64,000 nt of DNA from assembly GCF_964340395.1 (NCBI RefSeq), contig NC_135553.1, positions 7,287,501 through 7,351,500 on the forward strand, given 5' to 3'. A program made the position numbers and the translations under genes. Numbering within the stretch: position 1 is the first letter of the stretch; every line of letters begins with the position of its first letter. Shown one piece after another: positions 40,401 to 53,390 of the stretch. The stretch is from Glandiceps talaboti. Taxonomy: Eukaryota; Hemichordata; Enteropneusta; Spengelidae. Below the pieces are notes generated by a model. The model saw only the letters and a program-made list of their open reading frames with translations, was not told the DNA's origin and did not search any database.

Positions 40401-43400
40401 GCTTGAGCTTGCAAACTTCAGATTCAAAGCTGGCTGACTCTAACCATTCACCCATCACAACTCCCAAGTTTATCGCCTGATATTTAAAATGTTGTGGTAA
40501 ACCCAAAATACTTTGTATATAAATAGTCATGTATCTAAAACATCTAAAATATGTTAAGTATTGTAATGAACCCAAAACACTTAAGATACTGTAATAAACA
40601 TAAACACCAGCTGGTATGTCAAATATTTTAATGCACCTCAAACACCTGGTATGTGATCACCTGTGGTGATCCTAAACTGATGTTTCTGGAACTAAGTATA
40701 TCCTATTAAAGACCCCTTTTGAAAAGGTTTTGTACATTTTTATTGGAAGGTGAATTGCAAAAAGACAAAAATGTAAATTATTAGTTACATACATGTATGT
40801 ACCTGCTCCAGTGATTACTTGCATCAGTGCATGTGCATACTGATGGTATTTGCACTGCAGTACAATGCCAAAACATTATTGCATACCTTTAATTATGCAA
40901 ACAATTGAACAATCTTCACTTGTACATGAAATAGTGCAGTATTATGATTTTATTATAGACATTTGCTATTTTGGATAAACATAATTTTGTACGAACATCT
41001 AGAACCCCATGATGCCGTGTGAATGCCAGTGTGCATGAGTATAATTATATTGTGAAAGTAGCTGGAACATGCCAAACTTGCACTCTTGAGCCTGTATCAT
41101 TGGATTCAGTTATATTCCCTCTTTCCCCAAACTCTTAAATTGAGTGGAAAATATTGTCTCCTGGGTCTTAATAGCTGAATAAAGGAAAGACCACTCTTAA
41201 GAATTTCTTACCTCTGGAGTAAAACCATCATTATGGTTATTAAACGTAACATTCTCCTTAGATAGAATTTGTATGATTTCTTCGGACGCCGCCATCTTCT
41301 GAAATAATTTACTTTTTTCATATCCTGGCAAATATTGAAAGCATCAATCAATATATTGAAATTTAATATTGTTACATATGTACCAGTGTGACTACTTGAA
41401 CTGGTGCATGCGCATACTAGTGGTATTTGCATTATTGTATACCAGCATGCAAATGGAATGCAAATGAGTCAGTGGACAATCGTTCCTTACATGCAAAATC
41501 CTGTTAATACACATACAGTATGACAGAGTTTTGCTGTGTTGGAACATAATTATAATGTAGTACTAACAGAACCCAATGCTACGTGAGTGCCAGTGTGGGT
41601 ATATACTTGGAGGTATTTAACTTGCCATGTTTCTGGTACACTTTCACAAGTGTACTGCAGCCACAGATAACATCACACGCATTCATGCAAATACCCCTAG
41701 TACATCACATTTGCACTCACATATCATGGGGCTTTGTCATAGTGTGATATGATATTCCTACCTATCTTGTACACAGAGTAACTTATATAGCTACATGCAT
41801 AGCCATCCAATTATGATAACATTCCTGGACCATATCATTACTCCATCATACTTTGTCTAAATATTTGAATCTTGGTTATTCTATCAATCTACTTTGTTAT
41901 AAATCTCGGAGTTCATGTACCATTTTTAAAAGGGGATTCTAAATATGCCACTCCAGGAAATAGAGACATTTTCATAAAACATGGGTTCTGGAGAGTCATT
42001 TCATGATTTTACATCACCTACAATTACTTGCAATTTCACAGACACATCAAGTTGTGCATTTATAGGGTATCTTTTTACTATGGGCTATTGCATCATGGGA
42101 GATAGTAGAAATACATTATTCAATGGTTGAACACTGAATATTCATGAGTACAAAATGCTATACACTTCAGTGTGAAACAGCTACCATGAATATTCATTGA
42201 TCAACCATTGAATGATGCATTTCTCCCATGATGCAATAGCATATAGCAAAAATACCCTATAAATGCACAAGTATCAACTTGATGTTTCTCTGAAATCGCA
42301 AGTAATTGTAGGTGATGTAAAATTATGAAATGATTCTCCAGAACCCATAGTTTATGAAAATGTCTCTATTTCCTGGAATGGTGTTCTCCTTTAATCAAAT
42401 TTGGTGAATAAGTCATGCAAAATATTATTTTACTCATCCTTTCTCTGTTGTACATGCATAAGGTAGCATAGGACAAAACATTCATATCGAAGACATGGAT
42501 TTTGAACTTTTGCAAACCTAAGTTGAGTGTTAATTAACTCACTCTCCCAATTCATGGTTGTGCTCCTCACATGCCATACCATTGGGTATCAAATTAAAAC
42601 AATAATTCACAATCTAGTAAGTTGTCTTTTACCTTTCTGGAAGTCCAAAGGATGAGATAGTCTGGAATCTGGTGTACTGCTTAGGAAGTCTGTACCACAG
42701 GTAATGACTGGTAAGAATTGAAAACCCCAGCATGTACCCCAAATAGGAAAGAAATCACCACTATCATTAGCCTGTAACAGAAATGTTAAGTTGAAAACCT
42801 CAACATGTATTCATGTATTGGAACTTGAGAAATCACCACTATTATTAGCCTGTCGTAGAAATGTTAAGCAATGAAAACCTCAACATGTATTCATGTATTG
42901 GAACTTGAGAAATCACCACTATTATTAGCCTGTGGTAGAAATGTTAAGTTGAAAATCTCAACATGTATTCATGTATTGGAACTTGAGAAATCACCATTAT
43001 TATTAGCCTGTGGTAGAAATGTTAAGTTGAAAACCTCAACATGTATTCATGTATTGGAACTTGAGAAATCACCACTATTATTAGCCTGTGGTAGACATGT
43101 TAAGTTGAAAACCTCAACATGTATTCATGTATTGGAACTTGAGAAATTACCACTATTATTAGCCTGTGGTAGACATGTTAAGTTGAAAACCTCAACATGT
43201 ATTCATGTATTGGAACTTGAGAAATCACCACTATTATTAGCCTGTGGTAGAAATGTTAAGTTGAAAACCTCAACATGTATTCATGTATTGGAACTTGAGA
43301 AATCACCACTATTATTAGCCTGTGGTAGAAATGTTAAGTTGAAAACCTCAACATGTATTCATGTATTGGAACTTGAGAAATCACCACTATTATTAGCCTG

Positions 43401-44555
43401 TGGTAGAAATTTCTCAAAAGTAAGTGATGACGTTTTGGAAATTATTGTTACTAGCCGCAACTGGGACATTTTTGTTCTCGTCAAGTAACTAAAGATATAT
43501 ATTCACTAAAAATTGGTCTGTTACTTATAAAAAGACACTGTATCTGTTAATTAGGGTCACTATTGTCTATTAGTGATAAGTTTTAAATCTTGAGCAAAAA
43601 GCTTAGTTTTGAATGTATCACCATGTTAAAACTGTACTACATGTAGTTGTAACTGGCATACCATTTTTCGATCAGACAACAACAATCTATTCACTGGAAA
43701 TTTTTAAAATACCAATAATTAGATAGTGTACATGTTTAATAATCAGAGGATTTTATCCATAAGTAGGGAGTGCAGTAATAGGTTGAAATTGTGACGACGA
43801 GTGAGGATGCTGATTTTTGGGTGCGGACCCAAAAATCAATTTTGATTTGATTTTATCATATAATTGTATAGCTACAAAAACATGTTCTCAACAAAAGTGA
43901 TACTGTTCAGGGTGTATAATAGTATGAGTAAGTTATTGTGGCCAGCAAAATATTTTCCAAAAAAAATTCCAGTTGCAGCATGCATGTTGGCCTTATAATT
44001 AGACTGATACACTAATGCTCTGTTTTAAAGAAAACATGATTGTACACAATACTATAATATGAATTACAATATCAATTGGCTATTTTCAAGTACCTTTGTT
44101 GCTAGGTGATAAAATATTATTGATACTCTTGCAGCTTCTGATTTCAACAGATCAACATCTCCACCTGGTAGGTAAAGTCTGGAAAGGTCAAAGGTCAATC
44201 AAGATGATTGTGAGTAATAATTAAGTTCTTCTACCGTGACCAAAGGTTCTGATTACTTTGAGTAATGTTTCACCTGTGCAGTTCGATAGGTACAAGAACC
44301 TATTATTACTATGAGCATGCATAAAGATGATTAATTCATAATGAAATACTTTTTCAAAGTAAACGTTAATTTCTTTCATTTACAAAATATTAGCACAACA
44401 AATATGAAAAATGTTTGAATGCACACACACACACACACACACACACATCATACACACATACACACATACATACACATACACACATACACACAAATACATA
44501 CACACATACACACATGTACATACATACATACACACACGTACATACACATACATAC

Positions 44556-44603
<48 letters not shown>

Positions 44604-46556
44604 TGGAATTAAATGTGTGGTATGTGGTATCAAGTGACCCCCTAGACATATTAAGAGATCCTAGCTACCTAGATGAATTAAGAGAGACCATGAGATCAAA
44701 ATAAGGATAGCACTAATTTGGCCAGATAAAATAAATAGTGTGTTTCTGATATTAAACCCAACTTACCCTAGTTTAAGCCCCCGACCCTAAACATTTTTTT
44801 TTGCATGCAAAAAGGTAAAACGGTAACAACTTACTTCTATTTCGAATTCTGTGTAGACTTTCATATCTTTGCCTTATCTGTGGTCTCTTTTTAAAAATCG
44901 TATTTCAGAGAGAAACCAAGTCTTTTTAGACTAATTAACAGTACACTGTGTCTACATAACTTATAATTGTCTTCATTTACTTCTTTTACACCCAATCAAA
45001 CTATCACAGAAGTATTGTGACCGACGAGTATCTTATCTTGGGGTAGAAGTAAGTTTTACAAATTTAAAAAAATAAAAATAAAATGAAATTTCGACCTACA
45101 TACTCTACATACTATTTTCTGAAGTCATGTTATCAGAAACAAACAATTTTATTTTGCCTTCACTGACTAATTCCTACTGCACTATCTACACCTGGTTGAT
45201 AAAGATAAAACAAACTTATGTTTCATTCACCCGTTGATGGAGTTAAAAATGTCTTTGTAGTACTCCTCAGTATTATTGAGTATGATAGGCACGACCCTGG
45301 CTCCTGCACTCTCTAGTAATTTCACATAACATGCTGGAATAAATTCTTCACCATAATCTTTCTTCTTTCCGTCCGTCTTCTGGGTCAAAAGTCCTGACAA
45401 AATAACCAAGATGATAATTATTCTTGATATGTTGGTTCAAACTGCATTGATGAATGTGTCACTCTATTAAATAGTGAATATCGTGTAATTGTCGTGTCGT
45501 GTTGTGTTGTGTCGTGTCGTGTTGTGTCATGTTGTGTCGAATTGTACTTCATTGTATTGCACTGCATTGCATTGCATTGCATTGTATTGTATTGTGTTGT
45601 ATTGTATTGTATTGTATTGTACTTGATATTTTTGAAATAATTAGGGAGCCTTTAGTAAGTATGGGGGGGGGATTAGGTCCAGACTGTTGCATAAAATGTG
45701 ACCCTCCCCTTATTCCGTTGTGCTAAAAAGTGGTCTCCCTCAGCTATCTTTCTCTGACCTTCCAATGTAAAAGTAACATGTGTTAATTAAAATTCAAAAG
45801 TACCCACTACTGCCACCAGGTTGAAAGTTTCAAAGGCATATATAATGTTGGTTAATATTTCCACTATTACCAACATGTGAATTTGTGTGAAGGCACTGCA
45901 TTAATCAGTACCTGTGTTTGGATCTCATTGGCTGAGCTGAAGGCCACAACTTCCGTTTAGATTAGATTGACACACTATGGACATGCATGCATTTTTTGGG
46001 ACTGTGGTCAACATCTCCACCACATATTATTCATATCTTAATTACCCATCTGTTCTCGTTTTACTACTCTGAAACCCTCTCCTCACACAACAACCAAAAA
46101 TTAATTCACTGCAATGCTATCAGTGGCAATTTGATTGATTGATATCGGTCTGACATTATGGTCCATAACTCTAACTTTATAACTGTATATCACCCTAACC
46201 AATGTGACAGCAGTGGGATGTAGAAACTGTGGCAGCAATGGGATGGTAAAAAAACCCCCAAACAATGCAAAGTTAGACAATACAATGAGTCAAAGTAAAA
46301 TGTGACCCTCCCATAATCCTAGTTACTTAAATATGGCCCTCCTCGCGAGCCCAGCCCCCCCCCCCCTTCCCCGGCCCTCCCCTGTGTAAATACTGAATGC
46401 TCCCTTGATAAAGAAATCTTTGAGAAAAAAAATGACGCCATCACTTCCGTTTATTCCCTATAGTACATAGACGAGGAAAACATACGTGGCTCCAGGATAA
46501 AGGATGTACTTTAACTTACCAATAATGGGTGATTCAGAATTGATGTGTTTATCCAT
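37437..46556 (-). CDS. GGH: Gamma-glutamyl hydrolase (folate poly-gamma-glutamate hydrolase), 297 aa
   Basis: Exons (complement): 46520-46556, 45231-45393, 44094-44178, 42633-42771, 41212-41324, 40009-40099, 38836-38979, 37437-37558. All have GT-AG borders and the 894 nt are in frame. The enzyme belongs to peptidase family C26 with a class I glutamine-amidotransferase fold, and trims poly-gamma-glutamate tails from folates, usually in lysosomes or secreted. Visible landmarks are the oxyanion loop YLPGGDVD (69-76), nucleophile Cys109 in WGTCWGF, and catalytic His221 in CQWHPE. The C-terminal IYNYPPVYTG-type motif is typical of the family. Odd point: the start MDKHINSESPIIG begins almost at the catalytic core and lacks the family's signal peptide. 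The frame stays open upstream without an ATG, and AG dinucleotides there (TCTACAG, CAACAG) could accept an unseen signal-peptide exon. Confidence 0.95.
39255..39500 (+). repeat. Dispersed repeat family B, copy 2 (GGH intron 6)
   Basis: Contains GATCGATCTGTAACAGCA, GGGGAGCATGCAATTCACTG, GCAGCCTCTGTAAGCG, TACCAGGTCC and a tail AACCTGCAGATTCTAAACC that matches the 36-bp unit of the NUP85 minisatellite. Confidence 0.7.
40148..40460 (+). repeat. Dispersed repeat family B, copy 3 (GGH intron 5)
   Basis: Begins near CCCACTTTGTGCTCAAGTCG, then ACCCCTGGCACGGATCTATA, GGGGAGCATACAATCC and TACCAGGTCC. The tail AAAGCTGGCTGACTCTAACC corresponds to a single minisatellite unit. Confidence 0.7.
41948..42381. 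mobile_element. Fold-back MITE, copy 3, nearly perfect palindrome (GGH intron 4)
   Basis: CCACTCCAGGAAATAGAGAC at the left end is matched by GTCTCTATTTCCTGGAATGG at the right. About 160 bases from each end are reverse-complementary with only a few differences, continuing inward through GCATCATGGGAG / CTCCCATGATGC. The inner 120 bases also pair partly. It is the best-preserved copy of the family, so it is probably the youngest. Confidence 0.9.
42782..43411 (-). repeat. 78-bp minisatellite carrying the 3' splice site and start of GGH exon 4
   Basis: About eight units lie directly upstream (minus strand) of GGH exon 4, which starts at 42771. Each unit reads, on the minus strand, CTACCACAG|GCTAATAATAG then TGGTGATTTCT, mirroring the true CTGTTACAG|GCTAATGATAG boundary and the next bases. 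An upstream acceptor would add 12 codons and then hit TGA. On the plus strand the repeat gives a false 205-aa frame because 78 is a multiple of three. Confidence 0.9.
43811..43838. repeat. Perfect 12-bp hairpin
   Basis: TGATTTTTGGGT, a GCGG loop, then ACCCAAAAATCA, inside GGH intron 3. Purpose unknown; possibly a transposon end or chance. Confidence 0.7.
44421..44602. repeat. (CA)n/(CATA)n microsatellite in GGH intron 2
   Basis: CA dinucleotides mixed with ACATACA units. Frames across it on either strand are artefacts. Confidence 0.95.
44755..45150 (+). repeat. Dispersed repeat family A, copy 2 (GGH intron 2)
   Basis: Aligns with 8768-9155 in the same orientation. It ends about 80 bases before GGH exon 2. 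Confidence 0.75.
45489..45620. repeat. (GTGTC)n, (ATTGC)n and (ATTGT)n pentamer array in GGH intron 1
   Basis: Pentamers drift from GTGTC/GTGTT to ATTGC to ATTGT. Confidence 0.85.
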
Positions 46557-47032
46557 ACTTCCAAAATCCTGTTGTCCGAAGCTCTGTAGACCCTGGCTTA
46601 ATTTTACCAAATCGTCCGATTAATATTGAGCTCTGTACTAACAACTCCTCATTCGTTTTATATAGTGTTGGAAAATAAAAATGTAATAGGAATTCAAGTA
46701 CGCATAATTTATAGCAATGCGTCACGGTTAAACCCACTGACTAACAGTGTTCAACTTCTAGGAAATTTGACAATCAATGTTGACCGAGATTGACCTGATA
46801 ATAGGGGTGCGTAGTATTTCTCATGTTAGATTGTTGTTCGCCTAGTCTACATGCTAAATTGTGTAAAAACGTTTTGACTTATATTTCCTCTACCTTTATG
46901 GAAAGAACACAGTCATCTTATAGCATATTGATACATTATTTTTGTACTAGCAGGATTCGCGTTCAGTCTATAATATAATACGTGTCCCGATGGACTTGAT
47001 GACCTTCAAGGACAGCTTCCGCGTGAACATTA

Positions 47033-47046
47033 GCGCCCCCTTGTGG
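47033..47046 (-). promoter_or_regulatory. CTCF-like core motif
   Basis: The minus strand reads CCACAAGGGGGCGC, which fits the CTCF core CCASYAGRKGGC at all but one position. It lies about 480 bases upstream of the GGH start codon. Binding is inferred from the motif only. Confidence 0.25.
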
Positions 47047-47544
47047 CGATTTGCATAGTGGTTCCGCATCATTTCAGTATGCAATGGTTAGTAAAATGAG
47101 TACACGAAGAGATAATATTACTGGAGAGTAAACTTGACTCTTTAAAACAAAATTAAACCCCAGGAGCCATCGCTTATACCTTGTACATTTGCAAATTATT
47201 TTGCTGGTTTGCTGCAACACTGTTCACTTTGTAAAGAAAACATTATCGTACATGGACCTTTATATTGTAAGTTTTGGCATATTGTTTGGCATAATATTGT
47301 TTCTTTGATGTAGTATACTGTACATGATGTTGGGGGGGGGGGGGATAAATACATGTAATTGCACAGAGAAAAATCTCTGTATAGTCTTCGGTGGGGGCTA
47401 TGAAAATTCTTGGGTTTATTTCGGTGGGGTGGGGGTGGGGGTGAAATAAAAATGATTATTTGAAAGCGCGAGGGGGCTGCGAACAAATGTTTGACCAAAA
47501 TATTTTATCCGCAGCCTTCCCTTATGCTTCCAAATAGCCAATAA

Positions 47545-47549
47545 ACACA

Positions 47550-47618
<69 letters not shown>

Positions 47619-47632
47619 CACACACACACTGT
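47545..47632. repeat. (CA)n microsatellite
   Basis: Nearly pure CA dinucleotides with one CATA and one CATCACA interruption. Confidence 0.97.
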
Positions 47633-50600
47633 ACAGACATATATCGACGTTGACCATATTAAACCTGGTAGGTATGTGAACGATGTGGGATATGCGCAAA
47701 AAATCCCAATACATTTTTAATAACTATATTTTATAAACAGTCATTAGAAGCTTAATATTGTCGACTGGCTGTATGGCCTCGAGGAAACACTGATAAATGA
47801 CGTGACGCATTTGCATGTGTTGTTTACAACATAATTGGTTATACAATGTCACAATAGCTGACACTTCTACATCGGAACAAAAATAATTTTTGGTTTGCCT
47901 TATATCTACATTGTTGGTTTTGTTTTTCAAATTCCATTCCGAGATTGACTGATTACAATCAAAGTTGAAAGTAGTTGTATTTTTTTAGAACAAGATTCGT
48001 GTCAGAATACAACATTATGATAAAATTTACTTCTATGGCAGCCAGACTTGAAAAATAGGGCGACTTTAATACATGTGCGCCAAATGTTACAGTATTGGGG
48101 TCATTGTGACGCAATGGACCAGAACTGCAGCTATAGGACGACTTATAACTATATCTACATATTATAAATATATATTCTTTTTTTTCCGGGGGTGGTTTAT
48201 ACCCCTCTTAGCTCACCATTCGCCAGTAAGTAAAAGCTCTAATTCACCATTCACCAGTATATTAAATCTTGTGTCACTTCACCAATATCAAATATACAAT
48301 TTTACAGGACAGCTAGTACAATATAGTTACTTTGGAATTATATTGTACTGTCCTATTGATTCTTGGACCTATGAACAATATATTCTCCATTACAATTTTA
48401 CAATTTTGTGTTATAATAGTTTCTCTAGTATAGTCTAGCTGCTAGACTTGACCTCGGGCTTTCTTCTCAATACTCTGTTTCTGAAAGGTGCAATCGATGG
48501 CGAACATCGCCCTCACTAGCGACCTTCATCACCTTCTAAGTGACCAGAATAGCCCGCGGGGTCTAGTCTAGACTATATAGTTTGACTAGCCTTAGATGGG
48601 TCTGGAATGTAGACTAGAGACGCACGTGTACACATGAGTTAACATTAATTGTCATTTGACGTAAACAGAACATACTTAAAAGTGTACAATAGTTCATATT
48701 CAGCAAAATATGTCATACCATTGAATAGATCTGAGCATGGATGTATGATGTTACGTTCTTAGCCATGTCGTCAGCCTAATTTGGTGGCCTGGCCTTGTTA
48801 TATCCTTCACGAAGGCAAAAAACTCAGGTGTATATCCTCCGATTTTTGAAGGTGTCAATTACGCGAAGGAATCAGATTGCGAAAATTCACTTGTTCTAAG
48901 TTGAACTGATCTTCAACAAGTAATGCAATTAGCTCAATTTCGATATTTAAATTTCACGAATGTCAGACTGTGGCCACATTATACGTGCAGAAGGTCGATA
49001 TGACCCTAATGTATCACAATTTTGTGATCCGCGCCATATATATTCATTTTGGCTTAGTTTGAAATTGTAAAAAAGTACATTGACTTTATAAAACAAATTG
49101 CGAAGAAAATGAGACTTTTCAAATATTACTAATGGCAATAGTCCTTTCAGATCAACGGAAGAAAACGTAAATGCACACGTGCTTGTCTCTGTATAATTTG
49201 TGCAAACCAAGCAACATGGGCTACATTAATTTTCAGGAAAGTATTGTCGAATTCATTTGCTACACGTATTTGCAGTGAAAACTTACAAAACTCTTGTCTT
49301 AGAATGAAAGTTATAACCGTTTGTCTCGACCAAGGACAGCAAATAATAATAATACATATTTCATTTGACAGTATTGGTACATCACTTGAGGTAAAACATT
49401 GACATTTCATTTCACAGTGTTTTATATTAATTGTCGGTAATGGTGCACCATTTGAGGGGTTTGATATATAATTTGACGAGATGACTTTTTGGCCTTGATT
49501 ACGCGACATACTACGTACACCTGTCGCCCTAGCAACAGAAGCATTAAAGTATTCTATAGCCGAGTAACGGGATGGGTGGTGCTAGAAGTAAGAGCGTGTA
49601 TACAATAGAGAATATATATTTTTGAATGACAGTATTACATTTCCTCATTTTCAGAATTCTGAGTTGTCCAACCCCCCAACCCCCCATTCAGACGGATCAA
49701 CAATAACAAAAAAAACAACCTTCTCCAACCAAACTCTAAGACCATGTTTCTACCTTTTACTAATGACTGGAAAATATATATTCCCGCTGAAAAGTTATAT
49801 ACGAATTATAACAGCCTCTTTTTCGATTTTCCACGAATAATATGGATGACTGCACTTGAGTATTACCGTAATGGTATTGGAGTTACACCCCCGGAATGGA
49901 AGGTGTCACAGTAGAAAATATACTTACCCGCGAATCTACGTGACTAGTAGTCTTTAGCGGATCCATCTCGGCAAACGCAAAGGTAAGAATTTCTAGTCAT
50001 TGCGCTCACGTCTTCCCCAAAACCTCAGGAAATGCACCTAATTAGTTGAATTACTGAAATCCCCATAAAATATAACCCCAAAATTTCCTGTTCGGGGCTT
50101 TTCTGTGTATATGCCTTGATGCATGTGTCTACTCAGCAAGCAAGGTCACGTGTACTTTCGTAAATTGTGTACGCTGTTTATAGTTTACAGGAAGCTTTGG
50201 TAATGTTTACACCTTGTAAGTGTAGCTCAAGTTTAGTTTATCAAGTTCATTTCTATAATGTTATCTAACTTTGTCTCTGAAAGTTAAACGTATGCTCTAC
50301 GGATGACATTTCAAGTCAGACCTTTGATTACATTTACCAGAACTTCTAAAAACATACCAATTTGAAAGCTGCCAATGTTCACGATGTTAGTATTTTTTGC
50401 ACCCGTTGGACATGTCAATCCTCCTGTTGTTTATTATAATTGTCAATACATAAATAAATATAATATATACTCATAATTCATTGCATCTAGAAGATTTTCA
50501 GGTGATGTAATTTGGGGAGAACTACATCAATACAATTATGAAAAGTTTAAAATATTGAATATTAATGATAAATGAGTTGATGTACATTTTCTTCAGATAT

Positions 50601-50964
50601 GAAATGAAAACATGTTACACATTTTGTTATTCATTTCCTGATTATTTGGTTGTATTGGTTATGGCAAATTTGGTAGGCAGTACCTATGAATACACGCTAA
50701 TTTATGGCAAACTTCATATACACTGTATGTAGCTGTAGTTACTGTATATATTATGTAATGTTGTTGGTCTAATAATAGAATTGTCCAAAGACTGTATGTA
50801 TAACTTTGGCCATATTGATCGTGACATAGAAATGCATATGAAATGCTGTCGATGAAATTCTGTTCCTTTTTCAATCAAAATGCGAAATTTACAAATACAT
50901 TATCATATGCGTTTTTGTTCTGTGACGAGTTTGTACTTCCGAAGTGACATCAACTGAAGGTATC

Positions 50965-51064
50965 GGTCGTTTCATTACATTACATTACATTACATAATTA
51001 CATTACATTACATTACATTACATTACATTACAATACAATACATTACATTACATTACATTACATT
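50965..51064. repeat. (CATTA)n pentamer array
   Basis: About 20 CATTA pentamers with one CATAATTA break and a CAATA variant. Confidence 0.95.
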
Positions 51065-51359
51065 GTACTGGGTGGATATCAACCAAAAGAAGTGTTGGAG
51101 GGAAACGCTATACTTATAGGTCAAATTTTCTACTATTTCGAACGTATGCTCAAATTTTTCAAATGTTGTAAAATTCGACGAACATCCACAGGGTCTACAG
51201 ACACTGCAATACAAAACAGAATAAATAACATAATTAATAATAGTAATATTATTTCTTGGCTCGCTTCAAAATTGTGATTATTGGCAAAACTGTAGGTAAT
51301 TTTCTCAAATATTATGGTCGGGCTATTCCTTTGGGGTAACTAAAATAGGTATATGACGA

Positions 51360-51548
<189 letters not shown>

Positions 51549-51860
51549 CTTTGTTTTTGTTAATTAGATTCAGAAATGTTACAATTAGGACTTCAAAAGA
51601 CTCACCTAAAAGTTGACCGATAGATGTGTGCGATACAATGTCCTTTGGAGACTGACGGGTAAAACGTCTCAAAGTGATTGATTGCAGGTGGCAGCCAACT
51701 TACAAAGTACTGAAAAAACGTATTTCTATAGTATGTCTGAAATTGTAATATCAAATGATTTATAGTAGAACCCCTTTCATGAAATCATAGTGAAGTCTCC
51801 CATCCAATGCATGTGTGTAGCTACCCATCTCCAGTACCGTAGCCTGCGGGTGGGGGGCAA

Positions 51861-51893
51861 GGGGGGGGGGGGCAGCTGCCCCCCCCCCCCCCC
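51861..51893. repeat. G12-CAGCTG-C15 palindrome
   Basis: Twelve G (51861-51872), the E-box-like palindrome CAGCTG, then fifteen C (to 51893). The flank resembles the neighbourhood of the C run at 55630-55645 (TAC followed by GG/CC next to it), so both may be ends of one dispersed repeat. Confidence 0.85.
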
Positions 51894-53390
51894 TCCTGAG
51901 ATTTTGGGAAAACAAGAAAGAAAAAAGCTACTTTTTGAATACATAGTGATGCTATTAAAATCGTTATTTACGTGACGATTCCTAGCATGAGCTATTTCAA
52001 TGGATAGTTCACTAAAAAGTGAATGTACACTGGCTCATGGCTTAATATGTATCTTATATCGCTATTGTACGCCGGCAAATTAAAAAAAATTGCGCGGGAA
52101 AGTACAAAAGAAGTGCGCACATGCACTGTACATTTTCTGCGAGTAACAGTAGTCTTGAAAGTCTCCTTCATTTGAAGATAGCAAGTCGCAATTATAATGT
52201 CATCGAGTGAAACTCAAAAAAAAAACCCGGAAAAAGTCGTTCAACGTGAGGTTGCCTGCTATGCTGCATGCAGTGACTCGTGACTCCGAAGACGCGCTCG
52301 ATCTCATTTACATCTTGTTCCTTATATTAAAACATTTCATGCTGATAAAACGGCAGCTCTCTTTTTGGAATATTTGGTGGCCCTGAAAAACTATTAAACT
52401 AGGTACGCAGTTTAAGATCCACTATTTGAAGATATTTCTTTCAATAATTGTGTTCGACGCAGCGTGCGAAATTAACGCCGGTCCTTCGGCCCGAGACCAA
52501 CAGATTTCCGTTCGGACCGACGGTTTTTCAGAATTACAACAACGTATGGGTCCTTATGACCGATTGAAATTTGGAGTAAATAATAACATTTATTCAAAGA
52601 TATATCCAATTTCACCTACATGAATCTGATCTTGTGTTACCTATTTTACTCTCGACATCTCGTTCAAGTCAAGCGGCACAGAGCTAGCTCGCTACGTGTT
52701 GTTGCCAATGTTGATATCATGACTACACTACATGACGTAGCATGCAGCGTCTAATCATCTGCGTCTTAGACATTCAGACTCATTTTACGCATTCAGCGCA
52801 TACGTCTTTTTCCGCCATGATATCGTACTCATTTAATCATTGTTGTAAAGTTTACTGCTCGAAGTGTATGAAACTTTTAACGTGTTTGAGACAGTTCCAC
52901 GTTGAATTTATAAAGTATGTGGCGATATTTAGAAGGCGGCAATGAGCTTCCGAAGAAAAAGACGAAACATACACTGTATTTTAAAGGCTGGTATAGCCGG
53001 TAAATGTTATTGGGTTTCCCGATCAATTTACCGGAGTTCCCCATGTCTGTTGCCGCGATCGAAAATGGCGTTTTAACTGATAAAGAAGGCCAGGTACACT
53101 TCGTAAGATATCTCCAGTACGATAGTTTTTTTTTGTAAAAACAGTAAAAAAAATGCGTAGTCTGATTGCTTTCAATTTGATGCATATGATAATGTACGTC
53201 CTGTCATGTTGTAATCAACGTGTAGACTTAGAAATATTGCATTTTTGTTGCCATTGTTGTATCTGGAAAATTACTGCATCATGCCAAACACGGGTACATA
53301 GTGGATGACACATTATAGTACAGTTACCATATCACGTTCCCACGTCAAAAAAACTCGCACTTTAAGACATGTTTAGCCATTCTCTTCATC

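Noticed and set aside
42871-43488. 205-aa plus-strand frame with 26-residue repeats
   Set aside because: It is the 78-bp minisatellite upstream of GGH exon 4 read on the wrong strand; it stays open only because 78 is a multiple of three.
48073-48438. 121-aa plus-strand frame
   Set aside because: Low-complexity, Tyr/Ile/Phe-rich translation of AT-rich DNA with no motif or splice support.
49147-49509. 120-aa minus-strand frame
   Set aside because: No recognisable motif, no splice sites, and composition like random AT-rich sequence; kept out for lack of support.
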